DNA from: an uncultured Tenacibaculum sp.
GTDB lineage: Bacteria > Bacteroidota > Bacteroidia > Flavobacteriales > Flavobacteriaceae
Assembly (NCBI RefSeq): GCF_947499065.1
Contig: NZ_CANMMT010000010.1
Span: 1-64,000, forward strand
Length of the DNA: 64,000 nucleotides
Direction: 5' to 3'
In this document: piece after piece, positions 9,315 through 18,607 of the stretch
How positions within the stretch are numbered: the stretch's first letter is position 1
Layout: each line of letters starts with the position of its first letter
Made by a program: the position numbers and the translations under genes
Notes under the pieces: model-generated
The model's input: the letters and a program-made list of their open reading frames with translations, nothing else
Database searches by the model: none
Told to the model about the DNA's origin: nothing

Positions 9315-10058
9315 TCATTTTGCATATGACTTTCTGATGGTAATTTTATTTTCTGATTCGTAAGTAACAATTGATCCTTCTGGAACTGATTCTGTTACGC
9401 ATACGTTAGCACCAATAATGCTGTTTTGACCTATAACTACATTTCCTCCTAAAACAGTAGCATTGGCATAAATAGTTACATTATTCTCTATGGTTGGATG
9501 TCTTTTTGTTGAAGCCAATTCTTTTTTTACTTGAAGCCCCCCTAGAGTTACTCCCTGATAAATCTTTACATTATTTTGAATGTGTGTAGTTTCACCAATG
9601 ACAATTCCTGTAGCATGATCAATAAAAAATGAAGCACCTATAGTTGCACCGGGATGAATATCTGTACCTGTTACTCCATGGATGTATTCACTCATCATAC
9701 GAGGTAAAATAGGTACGTTTAATTTTACTAGTTCATGACTTAATCGATATACTGCTATTGCATGAAAACCAGGATAGGCTAAATAGACTTCTTCTAGGCT
9801 TTTACATGCTGGATCATTTTGTTCAAAAGCTAAAGCATCTAAGTCTAATTGTTCTCTTATTTTACAAAAAGACTCTTGGTATAATACCCAAATACTTTCT
9901 CCTTCAAGAATGTTTAGCTCTTTTAAAATAATAATGAATTGACTTTTTAAATGTGTAGCTTTTTCTTGGCATACATCACTAAATAAAGCATAGAATAGCT
10001 GTTTTGTAAAAGTTTCTACATTATCTTTTAATGATAAATTGTAATTTTTAAACTGCAT
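9315..10058 (-). CDS. cysE: Serine O-acetyltransferase
   Basis: This 247-residue enzyme has an alpha-helical N-terminal part and a left-handed beta-helix of hexapeptide repeats from about residue 140 to 235. The catalytic region GTDIHPGATIG...FFIDHATGIVIGET is intact. It acetylates L-serine with acetyl-CoA to give O-acetylserine for CysM, encoded next. The gene lies 26 bp downstream of the 2Fe-2S ferredoxin gene on the same transcript. Confidence 0.95.
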   Translation of the reverse strand: MQFKNYNLSLKDNVETFTKQLFYALFSDVCQEKATHLKSQFIIILKELNILEGESIWVLYQESFCKIREQLDLDALAFEQNDPACKSLEEVYLAYPGFHAIAVYRLSHELVKLNVPILPRMMSEYIHGVTGTDIHPGATIGASFFIDHATGIVIGETTHIQNNVKIYQGVTLGGLQVKKELASTKRHPTIENNVTIYANATVLGGNVVIGQNSIIGANVCVTESVPEGSIVTYESENKITIRKSYAK

Positions 10059-10083
10059 TTTAATAGTACTTTTCTGTATGAAA

Positions 10084-10413
10084 TTAATTTTCGGGTGCCA
10101 ATTCTATTTCCAAACCTTCCAGCTCAGGAGTTATTTGAATTTGACAACCTAAACGACTATTTTCTTCTACATGGAAAGCTTCAGCTAACATTAAATCTTC
10201 ATCAGGAGTCATTTCAGATAATTGATGATTTGATTTTATATAACATTGACAAGATGCACACATAGCCATACCTCCACAAATACCAATTGTACCTTCTTCT
10301 GCCAGTTCATAGGAACGGACAATTTCCATTAAGTTCATTGCCATATCGGTAGGTGCAATTACTTCATGGAGTATCCCCTCTCGATCGGTTATTTTTATAT
10401 TGATATCTGACAT
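10084..10413 (-). CDS. 2Fe-2S ferredoxin (adrenodoxin type)
   Basis: This 109-residue ferredoxin has the cluster ligands C46-x5-C52-x2-C55 and C90, plus an extra C57. It starts 11 bp after the ferredoxin reductase gene and lies in the same operon as sulfite reductase. The likely role is to carry electrons from that reductase to the siroheme sulfite reductase. That pairing is inferred from the operon, not shown. Confidence 0.9.
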   Translation of the reverse strand: MSDINIKITDREGILHEVIAPTDMAMNLMEIVRSYELAEEGTIGICGGMAMCASCQCYIKSNHQLSEMTPDEDLMLAEAFHVEENSRLGCQIQITPELEGLEIELAPEN

Positions 10414-10424
10414 TGTGTTATTTT

Positions 10425-11480
10425 TTAATTGATTGCTTTTACTACAGCTTTTGGAGCTTCTTTTTTTGAACCGTCAAAACCTTCAACACCACCAACAGTT
10501 GTGTATTTCATTACATATTTTTTATCAGGATGTATACGCTGAAAAGCACTTTGACACATCAACGTAGCTTCGTGAAATCCACATAAAATCAGTTTTAACT
10601 TTCCAGGATATGTATTAACATCTCCAATGGCATAAATACCTGGTATGTTTGTTTGATAATCTAAAGCGTTGTTTACTTTTATGGCATTTTTTTCTATTTC
10701 AAGTCCCCAGTTAGCAATAGGTCCTAGCTTTGGTGATAAACCAAATAATGGAATAAAATGGTCGGTTTCATAAGTATATGGTTCTTTGTCTTTTTCTACT
10801 ATTTGAACAGCATTAACATGCTCGTCTCCATAAACTTCTTTTATTTCTGCAGGTGTTATTAAATGAATTTTTCCAATATCTTTCAACTCTTGCACTCTTT
10901 CTACAGAGTCTAAGGCTCCTCTAAATTCATTTCTACGGTGAACTAAAGTTACTTCGGAAGCAATGTCAGCTAAATATATTGCCCAGTCTAAAGCCGAATC
11001 ACCACCACCGGCTATAACCACTTTTTTGTTCCTATAAATTTCTGGTTCTCTAATAATGTAAGCTACTCCTTTGTCTTCATAATTTGAAATATTAGGAATA
11101 GGTGGTTTTCTAGGTTCAAAACTTCCTAAGCCACCTGCTATAGCTACCACTGGAGCATGATGCTTTGTTCCTTTGTTTGTGGTAACTATAAATGTTCCAT
11201 CTTCTTGTTTTTCTATAGTGTCAGCTCTTTCTCCTAAGGTAAACCCTGGTTCAAATTGTTTTATTTGTTCCAATAAATTCTTTGTCAAATCACCTGCTAG
11301 AATCTCAGGATAAGCAGGGATATCATAAATAGGTTTTTTTGGATATATTTCTGAACATTGCCCTCCTGGTTGAGGTAATGCATCAATTAAATGACATTTT
11401 AATTTTAATAATCCTGCTTCAAAAACTGTAAAAAGTCCTGTAGGACCCGCTCCTATAATTAATATATCTGTTGTAATCAT
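10425..11480 (-). CDS. Ferredoxin-NADP reductase, thioredoxin-reductase-like type
   Basis: This 351-residue FAD/NAD(P) oxidoreductase has an N-terminal FAD motif G10-A-G12-P-T-G15 and a second nucleotide motif GGGDSALDWA near residue 160. There is no CxxC redox pair, which separates it from thioredoxin reductase. This matches the type-2 ferredoxin-NADP+ reductases of Bacteroidetes and Firmicutes. Its neighbour is a 2Fe-2S ferredoxin, so it probably feeds NADPH electrons into sulfite reduction. Confidence 0.88.
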   Translation of the reverse strand: MITTDILIIGAGPTGLFTVFEAGLLKLKCHLIDALPQPGGQCSEIYPKKPIYDIPAYPEILAGDLTKNLLEQIKQFEPGFTLGERADTIEKQEDGTFIVTTNKGTKHHAPVVAIAGGLGSFEPRKPPIPNISNYEDKGVAYIIREPEIYRNKKVVIAGGGDSALDWAIYLADIASEVTLVHRRNEFRGALDSVERVQELKDIGKIHLITPAEIKEVYGDEHVNAVQIVEKDKEPYTYETDHFIPLFGLSPKLGPIANWGLEIEKNAIKVNNALDYQTNIPGIYAIGDVNTYPGKLKLILCGFHEATLMCQSAFQRIHPDKKYVMKYTTVGGVEGFDGSKKEAPKAVVKAIN

Positions 11481-11534
11481 TTTTATTTTTTTGCCACTAG
11501 TATAGAGTTGTAAAAAAATCTTTTACTTCTATTC

Positions 11535-12116
11535 TTAGCTTATTAAACCTTCTGTTAACTTGTTTAATGTTTCTACTTTTTCTTCAAAATTACCTTTGAT
11601 GGTCTTTCTGTACTTATTTAAATTTTGAACTAATTCATTGATGTCTTCTGGAATTACTTCTTCAAAAAACTGACGTAATCTTTTAGCTGTTGTTGGAGAT
11701 TTTCCATTAGTTGAAATTGCTACTTTGACATTCCCTTTTGTTACTATTCCTCCTAAATAGAAATCACAGAGATGAGGTGTGTCTGCAACGTTTACCAATA
11801 AGTTTTGTTCTTTACAATCGTTGTAAGCTTGTATGTTTACATGGTTGTCATCTGTAGCAACAATTACCAAATCTTTATAGTGTAAATGACTTACTTTGTA
11901 AGCTTCTTGAATTATTTCAATATGATGCTTTTCAGCTAAGTTTTTTACTTCTGGAAGTATATCGATTGCTACTATTTGAACTTTTGCATTTGGACTTGAC
12001 TTTAATAAAAAACTCAATTTTTCCAATCCAACATTACCAGCACCTATTAAGAGAACATTTAATTGATGTACTTTTAAAAAGATAGGGTAGAGGTTATTTT
12101 TTTCTTCTACTATCAT
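11535..12116 (-). CDS. Precorrin-2 dehydrogenase / siroheme synthase N-terminal domain protein
   Basis: This 193-residue protein resembles Met8 and the N-terminal half of CysG. The NAD-binding motif G25-A-G27-N-V-G30 lies near the N-terminus, with the SPTTAKRLRQF segment at the end of the core. It oxidises precorrin-2 to sirohydrochlorin and may also insert iron, giving siroheme for the sulfite reductase in this operon. Its ATG overlaps the cobA stop as ATGA (12113-12116), indicating translational coupling. Confidence 0.92.
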   Translation of the reverse strand: MIVEEKNNLYPIFLKVHQLNVLLIGAGNVGLEKLSFLLKSSPNAKVQIVAIDILPEVKNLAEKHHIEIIQEAYKVSHLHYKDLVIVATDDNHVNIQAYNDCKEQNLLVNVADTPHLCDFYLGGIVTKGNVKVAISTNGKSPTTAKRLRQFFEEVIPEDINELVQNLNKYRKTIKGNFEEKVETLNKLTEGLIS

Positions 12117-12880
12117 ACTGCGATATTGGTTTTTATTTGCGATTGTACCAATTGAAGTTCTGCCCTATGTTTTACAACTTCTCCTAATACGATGATTGCT
12201 GGATTACTTAATTTGTTTTTTGCTACCACTTGTTCTATGGTGTTTACAGTACCAATTCCGATTTTTTCTTGTGGAGTAGTACCGTTTTGAATAATAGCTA
12301 CAGGTAAATCATGCTTTTTTTCTTTTTGAAAAAGCTGAATAATTTCTGATAATTTACCCATTCCCATTAATATAACTACAGTAGCATTAGACTTTGCGGC
12401 TAAAGCGACATCACTAGAAATTTGATGCTTTTTTGTTGTTCCAGTAATTACCCAGAAACTTTCTGAACTTCCACGTTTTGTTAAAGGAATATTTTGATAT
12501 GCAGGTACGGCTAATGATGATGAAACACCAGGAACCACATCTGTTTGTAGTCCAAATTTTGCAGCATATTCCATTTCTTCTGCACCTCTACCAAAAATAA
12601 ATGGATCACCTCCTTTTAAACGTACCACATGTCCATGCGAATGACCTCTAGCTACTATTAGTTCATTAATTTGTTCTTGTTGATAACGGTAACAGCCTCT
12701 TCTTTTACCAACAAAAATTATTTCAGCATTTGGATTTACATATTTTAATAAATCATTGTTAACCAAAGCATCATATAACACTACATCTGCTTGTTTTAAA
12801 GTATTGATTGCTTTTAAGGTGATTAGTTCTACATCACCAGGACCAGCACCCACTACGGTTAATTTTGGTAGATTTCTCAT
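12113..12880 (-). CDS. cobA: Uroporphyrinogen-III C-methyltransferase
   Basis: This 255-residue SUMT has the N-terminal glycine-rich motif VGAGPGDVELITLKA, the KRRGCYR segment and RLKGGDPFIFGRGAEE. It adds two SAM-derived methyl groups to uroporphyrinogen III to make precorrin-2, the first committed step to siroheme. In CysG these activities are fused; here they are two overlapping genes. It starts 12 bp after the sulfite reductase gene, which needs siroheme. Confidence 0.96.
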   Translation of the reverse strand: MRNLPKLTVVGAGPGDVELITLKAINTLKQADVVLYDALVNNDLLKYVNPNAEIIFVGKRRGCYRYQQEQINELIVARGHSHGHVVRLKGGDPFIFGRGAEEMEYAAKFGLQTDVVPGVSSSLAVPAYQNIPLTKRGSSESFWVITGTTKKHQISSDVALAAKSNATVVILMGMGKLSEIIQLFQKEKKHDLPVAIIQNGTTPQEKIGIGTVNTIEQVVAKNKLSNPAIIVLGEVVKHRAELQLVQSQIKTNIAV

Positions 12881-12892
12881 GTCTCTTTATGT

Positions 12893-14995
12893 TTAACTTT
12901 CTACTACTTGCTTCCTGTATGCATCTACCGTTTTATAAAACGATTTTGCTTCTTCTAGGTACTTTTTAGCGAAAGCTTCTGTTGGGTTATTCTCTTTTAT
13001 TTGATATACAAAATCAGTAAATGAAGTTGGTAATTCAATCTTATTTGTACTGATAAATACTTCATCAAAGTTTTTAACAATACTAGCTTGTGTATTGGTT
13101 TTTGCTCCTTCTGAAGTTAACAATGCTTTTGCAGTATTGATGATTGCTGAATATGAATGATATATGCTGTCTGACCATTGCTTTTCATTCAATGCACCAA
13201 TAGCATTTTCTATTTTTTCTTCACTTTCAAATAGTAAGGTTGCAATCAAGTCGATAACAACTCCAGCACATTCTCCAACACCAATGGCTTTTACATAGTT
13301 TTTATCATGACCCCAATCAATAAAATCATCCTGGTTTAAATTGGAAGTATCTGATAAATGTTTTAATAAATCATAGAAATAGGTTTTTCCATATCTATCA
13401 TAATATGTTAAGAAGTCTTCATTTTCTTGTTTATGATCTTCAAAATCATTTAAAAGAATACGTAGAGCTTCAGGACCTCTTTTGCTTGGTATTTTTACTA
13501 GTTTATCAGAAAAACGTCCTTTACCATTACCTAAAACACCTCCACCAATTAATACTTGAAGGGCAGGAGCTAATAAGTTTCCAACTTTAACAGACATCCC
13601 TTGAAACCCTATATGTGCCATATTGTGTTGTCCACAAGCATTCATACAACCACTAATTTTAATAGTGATGTTTTTATTATTTACATATTGTGGATATTCT
13701 GATTTTAATACACGCTCTAATTCTGTTGCAATACCTGTACTACTTGAAATACCTAAGTTACAAGTATCAGTTCCTGGGCATGCTGTAATATCTGTTAAGC
13801 TGTTATAGCCTATTTCTGTAAAACTTAATTTTTCTAATTCAACATAAAAGAATGGTAAAAACTCTTCTCTGACGTGACGGATTAAGATATTTTGACGTAA
13901 TGTAAAACGCAATTCATTTGCTGCATATTTTTTAATTAAATCTGCAAGTAAACGAGCTTTGTCTGTGTAAAAATCTCCCAAAGGGACTTTAATTCCAATG
14001 GCATATAATCCTTTTTGTTTTTGTTGAATAACATTGGTTTCTTTCCAGTTTTGGTAAGCTTCGTTATCAGTTATTTTTACTGAAGGAATTTCTGTTGTTT
14101 CAAATTGAATTTCCTTTTCAAAATCAGATGTGTTTATAGGGTACCTTTGATAAGCAAATGCTTTTTGTTCTTCAGAAACTAATTTTAAGAAGGCATCAAC
14201 TCCTAAATCTTTAACTAAAAATTTTAAACGTGCTTTTGCTCTTTTTGAGCGTTCTCCATGTCTATCAAAAACTCGTAAAACACCTTCAATAGTAGGAATT
14301 AATAAATCAGCTTCTAGAAATTCATAGATAACATCTGCATGTCTAGGTTGTGAACCTAATCCTCCTGCTAATAAAACTTTAAAACCTTTGACTTCTTTAC
14401 CTTTTATAGTTTTTGTTTTAGCAATAAAACCTAAATCATGCATAAAACTCAATGCAGTATCATGGTCTGTTGCAGAAAAAGACATCTTAAATTTTCTACC
14501 CATTTCCTGACAAATAGGGTTACGTAAGAAAAATTGAAATGTAGCATGTGCATAGGGTGTTACATCAAAAGGTTCATTAATGTCTATTCCAGCAGTTTCA
14601 GAAGCTGTAACATTTCTAACTGCATTTCCACAAGCCTCGCGTAAGGTGATATCATCTTTTTCTAATTGTGCCCATAATTCTGGAGTTCTATCTAAACTCA
14701 CATAGTGAATTTGTATGTCTTGACGAGTTGTAATATGTAAGCGCCCTCTTGAGTATTCGTCCGATACATCAGCTATTCGATGTAATTGTTCGCTAGTAAC
14801 TTTACCATAAGGTAGTTTTATACGAATCATTTGTACTCCAAACTGACGTTGACCATATACACCTCTAGCCAAACGTAAACTTCTAAATCGTTCTTCGTCT
14901 ATTTGACCTTCTTTGAATAAACGGATTTTACGTTCTAATTCTAGAATATCTTTTTCTACAATTGGATTCTCTATTTCGGTTCTAAAACTTTGCAT
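12893..14995 (-). CDS. Assimilatory sulfite reductase hemoprotein with C-terminal HEPN-like domain
   Basis: This 700-residue protein has two nitrite/sulfite reductase ferredoxin-like half domains. The 4Fe-4S/siroheme cysteines are C406-x5-C412 and C450-x3-C454 (TACPGTDTC and SGCMNACG). Siroheme-contacting basic residues are also visible (RLHITTRQDIQ). Beyond the normal length, residues about 575-690 form an all-helical HEPN-like region, a fusion typical of flavobacterial sulfite reductases. It reduces sulfite to sulfide with six electrons, probably from ferredoxin. The operon supplies ferredoxins, a ferredoxin reductase and siroheme synthesis. The role of the extra domain is unknown. Confidence 0.92.
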   Translation of the reverse strand: MQSFRTEIENPIVEKDILELERKIRLFKEGQIDEERFRSLRLARGVYGQRQFGVQMIRIKLPYGKVTSEQLHRIADVSDEYSRGRLHITTRQDIQIHYVSLDRTPELWAQLEKDDITLREACGNAVRNVTASETAGIDINEPFDVTPYAHATFQFFLRNPICQEMGRKFKMSFSATDHDTALSFMHDLGFIAKTKTIKGKEVKGFKVLLAGGLGSQPRHADVIYEFLEADLLIPTIEGVLRVFDRHGERSKRAKARLKFLVKDLGVDAFLKLVSEEQKAFAYQRYPINTSDFEKEIQFETTEIPSVKITDNEAYQNWKETNVIQQKQKGLYAIGIKVPLGDFYTDKARLLADLIKKYAANELRFTLRQNILIRHVREEFLPFFYVELEKLSFTEIGYNSLTDITACPGTDTCNLGISSSTGIATELERVLKSEYPQYVNNKNITIKISGCMNACGQHNMAHIGFQGMSVKVGNLLAPALQVLIGGGVLGNGKGRFSDKLVKIPSKRGPEALRILLNDFEDHKQENEDFLTYYDRYGKTYFYDLLKHLSDTSNLNQDDFIDWGHDKNYVKAIGVGECAGVVIDLIATLLFESEEKIENAIGALNEKQWSDSIYHSYSAIINTAKALLTSEGAKTNTQASIVKNFDEVFISTNKIELPTSFTDFVYQIKENNPTEAFAKKYLEEAKSFYKTVDAYRKQVVES

Positions 14996-15031
14996 TACTT
15001 TATTTTTTAAAGCTTGTAAGCGTTACTTTTT

Positions 15032-15379
15032 TTAATTGTGTAAGAACTGCTGTTTTGCTAATAGTTCTTCTTCTGTTTCAATAATGTCTTCATCAGGAAC
15101 ACAACAATCTACTGGGCAAACTGCTGCACATTGTGGTTCTTCATGAAATCCTTTACACTCTGTACATTTGTCTGGAACAATGAAATAGTATTCGTCAGAA
15201 ATTGGTTCTTGATCTTCATTTGCGTCTATTTCTGTTCCATTCAATAATTGAATATTTCCATTTAATGAGGTTCCTTCGTTATAATTCCAGTCTGAAGCTC
15301 CTTCATAAATAGCTGTATTTGGGCATTCTGGTTCGCATGCTCCACAATTGATGCACTCATCTGTTATTATAATTGCCAT
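15032..15379 (-). CDS. 4Fe-4S dicluster ferredoxin
   Basis: This 115-residue ferredoxin has two cluster sites. The first is C9-x2-C12-x2-C15-x3-C19P. The second is C72-x2-C75-x8-C84-x3-C88P, with the longer spacing seen in Alvin-type ferredoxins. A roughly 50-residue acidic insertion separates them. It is encoded between cysN and sulfite reductase and is the most likely direct electron donor to the latter. The operon holds a second, 2Fe-2S, ferredoxin as an alternative. Confidence 0.92.
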   Translation of the reverse strand: MAIIITDECINCGACEPECPNTAIYEGASDWNYNEGTSLNGNIQLLNGTEIDANEDQEPISDEYYFIVPDKCTECKGFHEEPQCAAVCPVDCCVPDEDIIETEEELLAKQQFLHN

Positions 15380-15391
15380 TTGATTTTCTTA

Positions 15392-16639
15392 TTACTGAAT
15401 AAAGCCTACTCCGGCTGTATTGTTGGTTTTTGGATTGATTAAAATGAAAGTTCCATTAGCTTTGTTTTTCTGGTAAGAATCATAAAACAATGGTTTGCTA
15501 ACTTTTAAGGTTACATCGCCAATTTCATTTAAAGTTAATTGTGATGGATTTTCTTCCTTACCTGAAAAATCTGTTTTTATGATGGACGATAAAGACATAA
15601 TTTTTGCCTGTGCATCATTTACTCCATGTTTTATATAATATTTATCAGAAGCTTGCAATGGATTTTTATCCATCCAACAAATTGTAGCAGTTAATTCTTT
15701 TGATACCGTAGGAACTTCTTTTGTTTTTACTAACATGTCTCCACGGCTTACATTTACATTGTCTTCCAACGTAATAGTTACAGAACTTCCTCTTTTTGCC
15801 TGTAAGTATTCTTTATCAAAAAAATGAATACTCTTTATTTTGGATTCAGTAGCAGAAGGTAATACAGTAACAGAATCGCCAACTGCTAAATTTCCTCCAT
15901 AGATTTTACCAGCATAACCTCTGAAATCATGATAATCATCTGTCTTAGGTCTGATTACTGTTTGTACAGGAAATCGTGTTTGTGATTGTTCTTCTATATC
16001 ATCTGCTTTTAAACTCTCTAAATGATTTAGTAATGTTTCTCCATTATACCAAGGAGTATTCTCTGATTTTTCAACTACATTATCTCCTTTTAATGCAGAA
16101 AGAGGGATAAAGGTTAATTGCTGATTTTTATAAGCACTTTTGCTAGCTAAATACTCAATTTCATTTTTTATTTGATTAAACTTTTCTTCTGAATAATCAA
16201 CTAAATCCATTTTGTTAATGGCTATTACTACATTTTTTACTCTCAATAAATTGTTAATGAAAAAATGACGATATGTTTGTTCTATAACTCCGTTTCGAGC
16301 ATCTATCAAAACAATAGAAGCTTGTGAATTTGAAGCACCAGTAACCATATTTCTAGTGTATTCTATATGTCCAGGTGTATCAGCTATAATAAAACTCGTT
16401 TTTGGTGTTGAAAAATATATGTGAGCTACATCTATAGTAATTCCTTGTTCTCTTTCGGCAACCAAACCATCGGTAGCTAATGAAAAATCTAAGTAATCAA
16501 AGCCTCTTTGCCTACTTTTCTCTTCAATGGCTTCTAGTTTGTCGTCAGTTAATGAGTTAGTATCGTATAGTATACGACCGATTAATGTGCTTTTGCCATC
16601 ATCGACACTACCTGCAGTTGCTATTTTTAGTACGTTCAT
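15392..16639 (-). CDS. cysN: Sulfate adenylyltransferase subunit 1 (GTPase)
   Basis: This 415-residue CysN is an EF-Tu-like GTPase. It has the P-loop GSVDDGKST (from residue 10), the switch II DTPGH and the NKMD guanine motif. It couples GTP hydrolysis to formation of APS from sulfate and ATP by CysD. The length matches stand-alone CysN; no APS kinase (CysC) domain is fused to the C-terminus. It lies 53 bp downstream of cysD. Confidence 0.95.
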   Translation of the reverse strand: MNVLKIATAGSVDDGKSTLIGRILYDTNSLTDDKLEAIEEKSRQRGFDYLDFSLATDGLVAEREQGITIDVAHIYFSTPKTSFIIADTPGHIEYTRNMVTGASNSQASIVLIDARNGVIEQTYRHFFINNLLRVKNVVIAINKMDLVDYSEEKFNQIKNEIEYLASKSAYKNQQLTFIPLSALKGDNVVEKSENTPWYNGETLLNHLESLKADDIEEQSQTRFPVQTVIRPKTDDYHDFRGYAGKIYGGNLAVGDSVTVLPSATESKIKSIHFFDKEYLQAKRGSSVTITLEDNVNVSRGDMLVKTKEVPTVSKELTATICWMDKNPLQASDKYYIKHGVNDAQAKIMSLSSIIKTDFSGKEENPSQLTLNEIGDVTLKVSKPLFYDSYQKNKANGTFILINPKTNNTAGVGFIQ

Positions 16640-16692
16640 TTTATATTTTAGTTGTTGTGTAACAACTTGTGTTTAAATGTTTGTTATAAGTT

Positions 16693-17598
16693 TTAAAAGT
16701 ATCCTTGTTGTTTTCTTTTTTCCATTGCAGCTTCCGATCGTTTGTCATCTATTCTAGCACCTCTTTCGGAAATTGTTGATACTTTAATTTCGTTTACTAC
16801 GGTATTTATATCTAAAGCATTGGATAGTACTGCGGCTGTACAGCTCATATCTCCTACTGTTCTAAAACGTACCATTCGTTCTTCAACTTTTTCATTTTCA
16901 TCTCTATAAACTACATCATCTTCTGCTGACCATATAAGTCCATCTCTTAGAAATGTAGCTCTTTTGTGAGCGAAATAAATAGAAGGGATTTCGATATTTT
17001 CATCTCTTATATAAGACCATACATCTAATTCTGTCCAGTTAGAGATAGGGAAGACTCTTACGTTTTGTCCCAAATCAATTCTTCCGTTTAACATATCGAA
17101 TAATTCTGGACGTTGATTTTTTTCATCCCATTGCCCAAAATCATCACGAACAGAGAAAATTCGTTCTTTAGCTCTTGCTTTTTCTTCATCTCTGCGCGCC
17201 CCACCGATACATGCATCGAAACCAAATTCATCAATTGCATCTAATAACGTTTCTGTTTGCAGCATGTTTCGGCTAGCGTACTTTCCAGTTTCTTCTTTTA
17301 CTCGACCTTTGTCAATATTATCCTGAACATTTCTAACAATTAAATCAACGTTGAGGTCTTTTGCTAAACGATCTCTAAATTCTATTGTCTCTGGAAAATT
17401 ATGCCCAGTATCTATGTGTAAAAGAGGAAAAGGAATTTTAGCAGGATAAAATGCTTTTTGGGCTAATCTTACTAATGTTATGCTATCTTTTCCACCAGAA
17501 AATAGTAAAACTGGTTTTTCAAATTGAGCAACAACTTCTCTAAATATATATATGGCTTCGCTTTCTAAAGCACCTACTTGTATTGTTTCTGTATTCAT
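16693..17598 (-). CDS. cysD: Sulfate adenylyltransferase subunit 2
   Basis: CysD forms adenosine 5'-phosphosulfate (APS) from ATP and sulfate. The PP-loop LLFSGGKDSI and the downstream RRDEEKARAKER are diagnostic. The frame is open from 17628, which overlaps the cysH end; the ATG at 17598 gives the family's normal N-terminus and 301 residues, and leaves an 11-bp gap to cysH. It works as a heterodimer with CysN, encoded next. Confidence 0.95.
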   Translation of the reverse strand: MNTETIQVGALESEAIYIFREVVAQFEKPVLLFSGGKDSITLVRLAQKAFYPAKIPFPLLHIDTGHNFPETIEFRDRLAKDLNVDLIVRNVQDNIDKGRVKEETGKYASRNMLQTETLLDAIDEFGFDACIGGARRDEEKARAKERIFSVRDDFGQWDEKNQRPELFDMLNGRIDLGQNVRVFPISNWTELDVWSYIRDENIEIPSIYFAHKRATFLRDGLIWSAEDDVVYRDENEKVEERMVRFRTVGDMSCTAAVLSNALDINTVVNEIKVSTISERGARIDDKRSEAAMEKRKQQGYF

Positions 17599-17609
17599 AA
17601 TCATATTCT

Positions 17610-18236
17610 TTAAATATGTAAACCACATTCTCTATTACTTTCTACTTTTGTTGGATCGAAATATTTAAATTCATTTGGTAAATTATATTGTTCTAAATAT
17701 TCGTCTAATTCCTTATCTGACCAATGATAAAATGGACTTACTTTTAAAATTCCGTCTTTACTAAAAGAGAGTATTCCTAAATTATCTCTAAATGCTGTTT
17801 GCCCTTTTCTTAAATTGGTAAACCAAACTTCTGGCTGATGTTCCTTAATCGCTCTTTTAAATGGTTCTAGTTTCACTTGTTCTGTAAATAAAGCATGGTC
17901 TTTATGCTCTATTGAAGGGACTCCTAAAACAACATTTCTATGAGCCACTGTTTGTTTAGGAACATATAAATGAACATTCAAGCCTAATTGTTCAATTAAT
18001 TCCTCAGCGTGTTTATAGGTTTGTGGTGTGTTGTAACCTGTATCGCACCAAATAACCTTTATGTAAGGGGTCTTTCTAGACACTAAGTGTAAAATAGCTA
18101 CTTCATAAGGTCTAAAGTTTGTTGTAATAATTGTTCTTTTCTTTAATTCGAAAACCCATTCTATGATTTGTTGTGGAGTTAACTTTGCTAACCCTTGGTT
18201 TAATTCTTCAATATTTAATTGACTTTCTAAGCTCAT
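17610..18236 (-). CDS. cysH: PAPS/APS reductase family protein (CysH)
   Basis: The protein has a PP-loop-like fold and ends in the catalytic tail SNRECGLHI, with the active cysteine. I choose the ATG at 18236 (208 residues) because it overlaps the DUF2061 stop as ATGA; the frame is open from 18263. The family reduces PAPS or APS to sulfite using thioredoxin. The CC and CxxC cysteines that bind 4Fe-4S in classic APS reductases are absent, since the only other cysteine is in VIWCDTGYN. By sequence it looks PAPS-type, yet no APS kinase gene is in this operon. Substrate is therefore uncertain. Confidence 0.9.
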   Translation of the reverse strand: MSLESQLNIEELNQGLAKLTPQQIIEWVFELKKRTIITTNFRPYEVAILHLVSRKTPYIKVIWCDTGYNTPQTYKHAEELIEQLGLNVHLYVPKQTVAHRNVVLGVPSIEHKDHALFTEQVKLEPFKRAIKEHQPEVWFTNLRKGQTAFRDNLGILSFSKDGILKVSPFYHWSDKELDEYLEQYNLPNEFKYFDPTKVESNRECGLHI

Positions 18237-18487
18237 TTTTTGCCCCATTTTATTTTGTTCCAAACTCTTTCATGAAAAAAGTACAACACCATTTTTGTGA
18301 TTAACTCAATGCTTCCTATTGAAAATGCTGTGGCTACTTCTCCTGTAATTAACCATGATATTAATATGGTATCTATTGTTCCTATAACTCTCCAGCTAAT
18401 TGATTTTACAATGCTTCTCAACGGATTTTCAGAAGCTTTATCTAGCGTGTAATTTTTCTTATTTTCTATTATTTGTTCTAAAATCAT
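18233..18487 (-). CDS. DUF2061 small membrane protein
   Basis: This 84-residue protein matches DUF2061: a basic N-terminus, then RSIVKSISWRVIGTIDT, two predicted membrane segments (about residues 33-50 and 55-70) and a closing FFHERVWNKI. It is the first gene of the sulfate-assimilation operon and overlaps cysH by 4 nt (ATGA). DUF2061 genes often accompany sulfate assimilation, but the function is unknown. No sulfate permease is encoded in the operon, so a transport-related role is conceivable though unsupported. Confidence 0.88.
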   Translation of the reverse strand: MILEQIIENKKNYTLDKASENPLRSIVKSISWRVIGTIDTILISWLITGEVATAFSIGSIELITKMVLYFFHERVWNKIKWGKK

Positions 18488-18499
18488 TTTTAAATTCTA

Positions 18500-18515
18500 T
18501 TACCCTATCGGGTAA
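18500..18515 (-). promoter_or_regulatory. Palindromic operator candidate for the sulfate-assimilation operon
   Basis: TTACCC-TATC-GGGTAA is a perfect 6-bp inverted repeat in the short leader of the operon. It lies just downstream of the predicted start from the -7 box at 18534-18541. I found no second copy in the window. The adjacent Rrf2 gene is the obvious candidate repressor; this is inferred from position. Confidence 0.55.
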
Positions 18516-18533
18516 CTAGGTTTTAAGAAGTGA

Positions 18534-18541
18534 CAAATGTA
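18534..18541 (-). promoter_or_regulatory. -7 promoter box of the sulfate-assimilation operon
   Basis: TACATTTG on the minus strand fits TAnnTTTG. It sits 47 bp before the first ATG (18487) and directly upstream of the palindrome at 18500-18515. I see no convincing TTG at the -33 position. Confidence 0.5.
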
Positions 18542-18607
18542 TACATTCATTTTAAATGTGAAAACATTTATTTGAAAATTTTACAATAGAATAACATTTG
18601 TGTTATT

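Noticed and set aside
8402..9370. Longer cysM starting at 9370
   Set aside because: It would overlap cysE by 56 bp and add a non-conserved N-terminus; the ATG at 9292 matches the family start.
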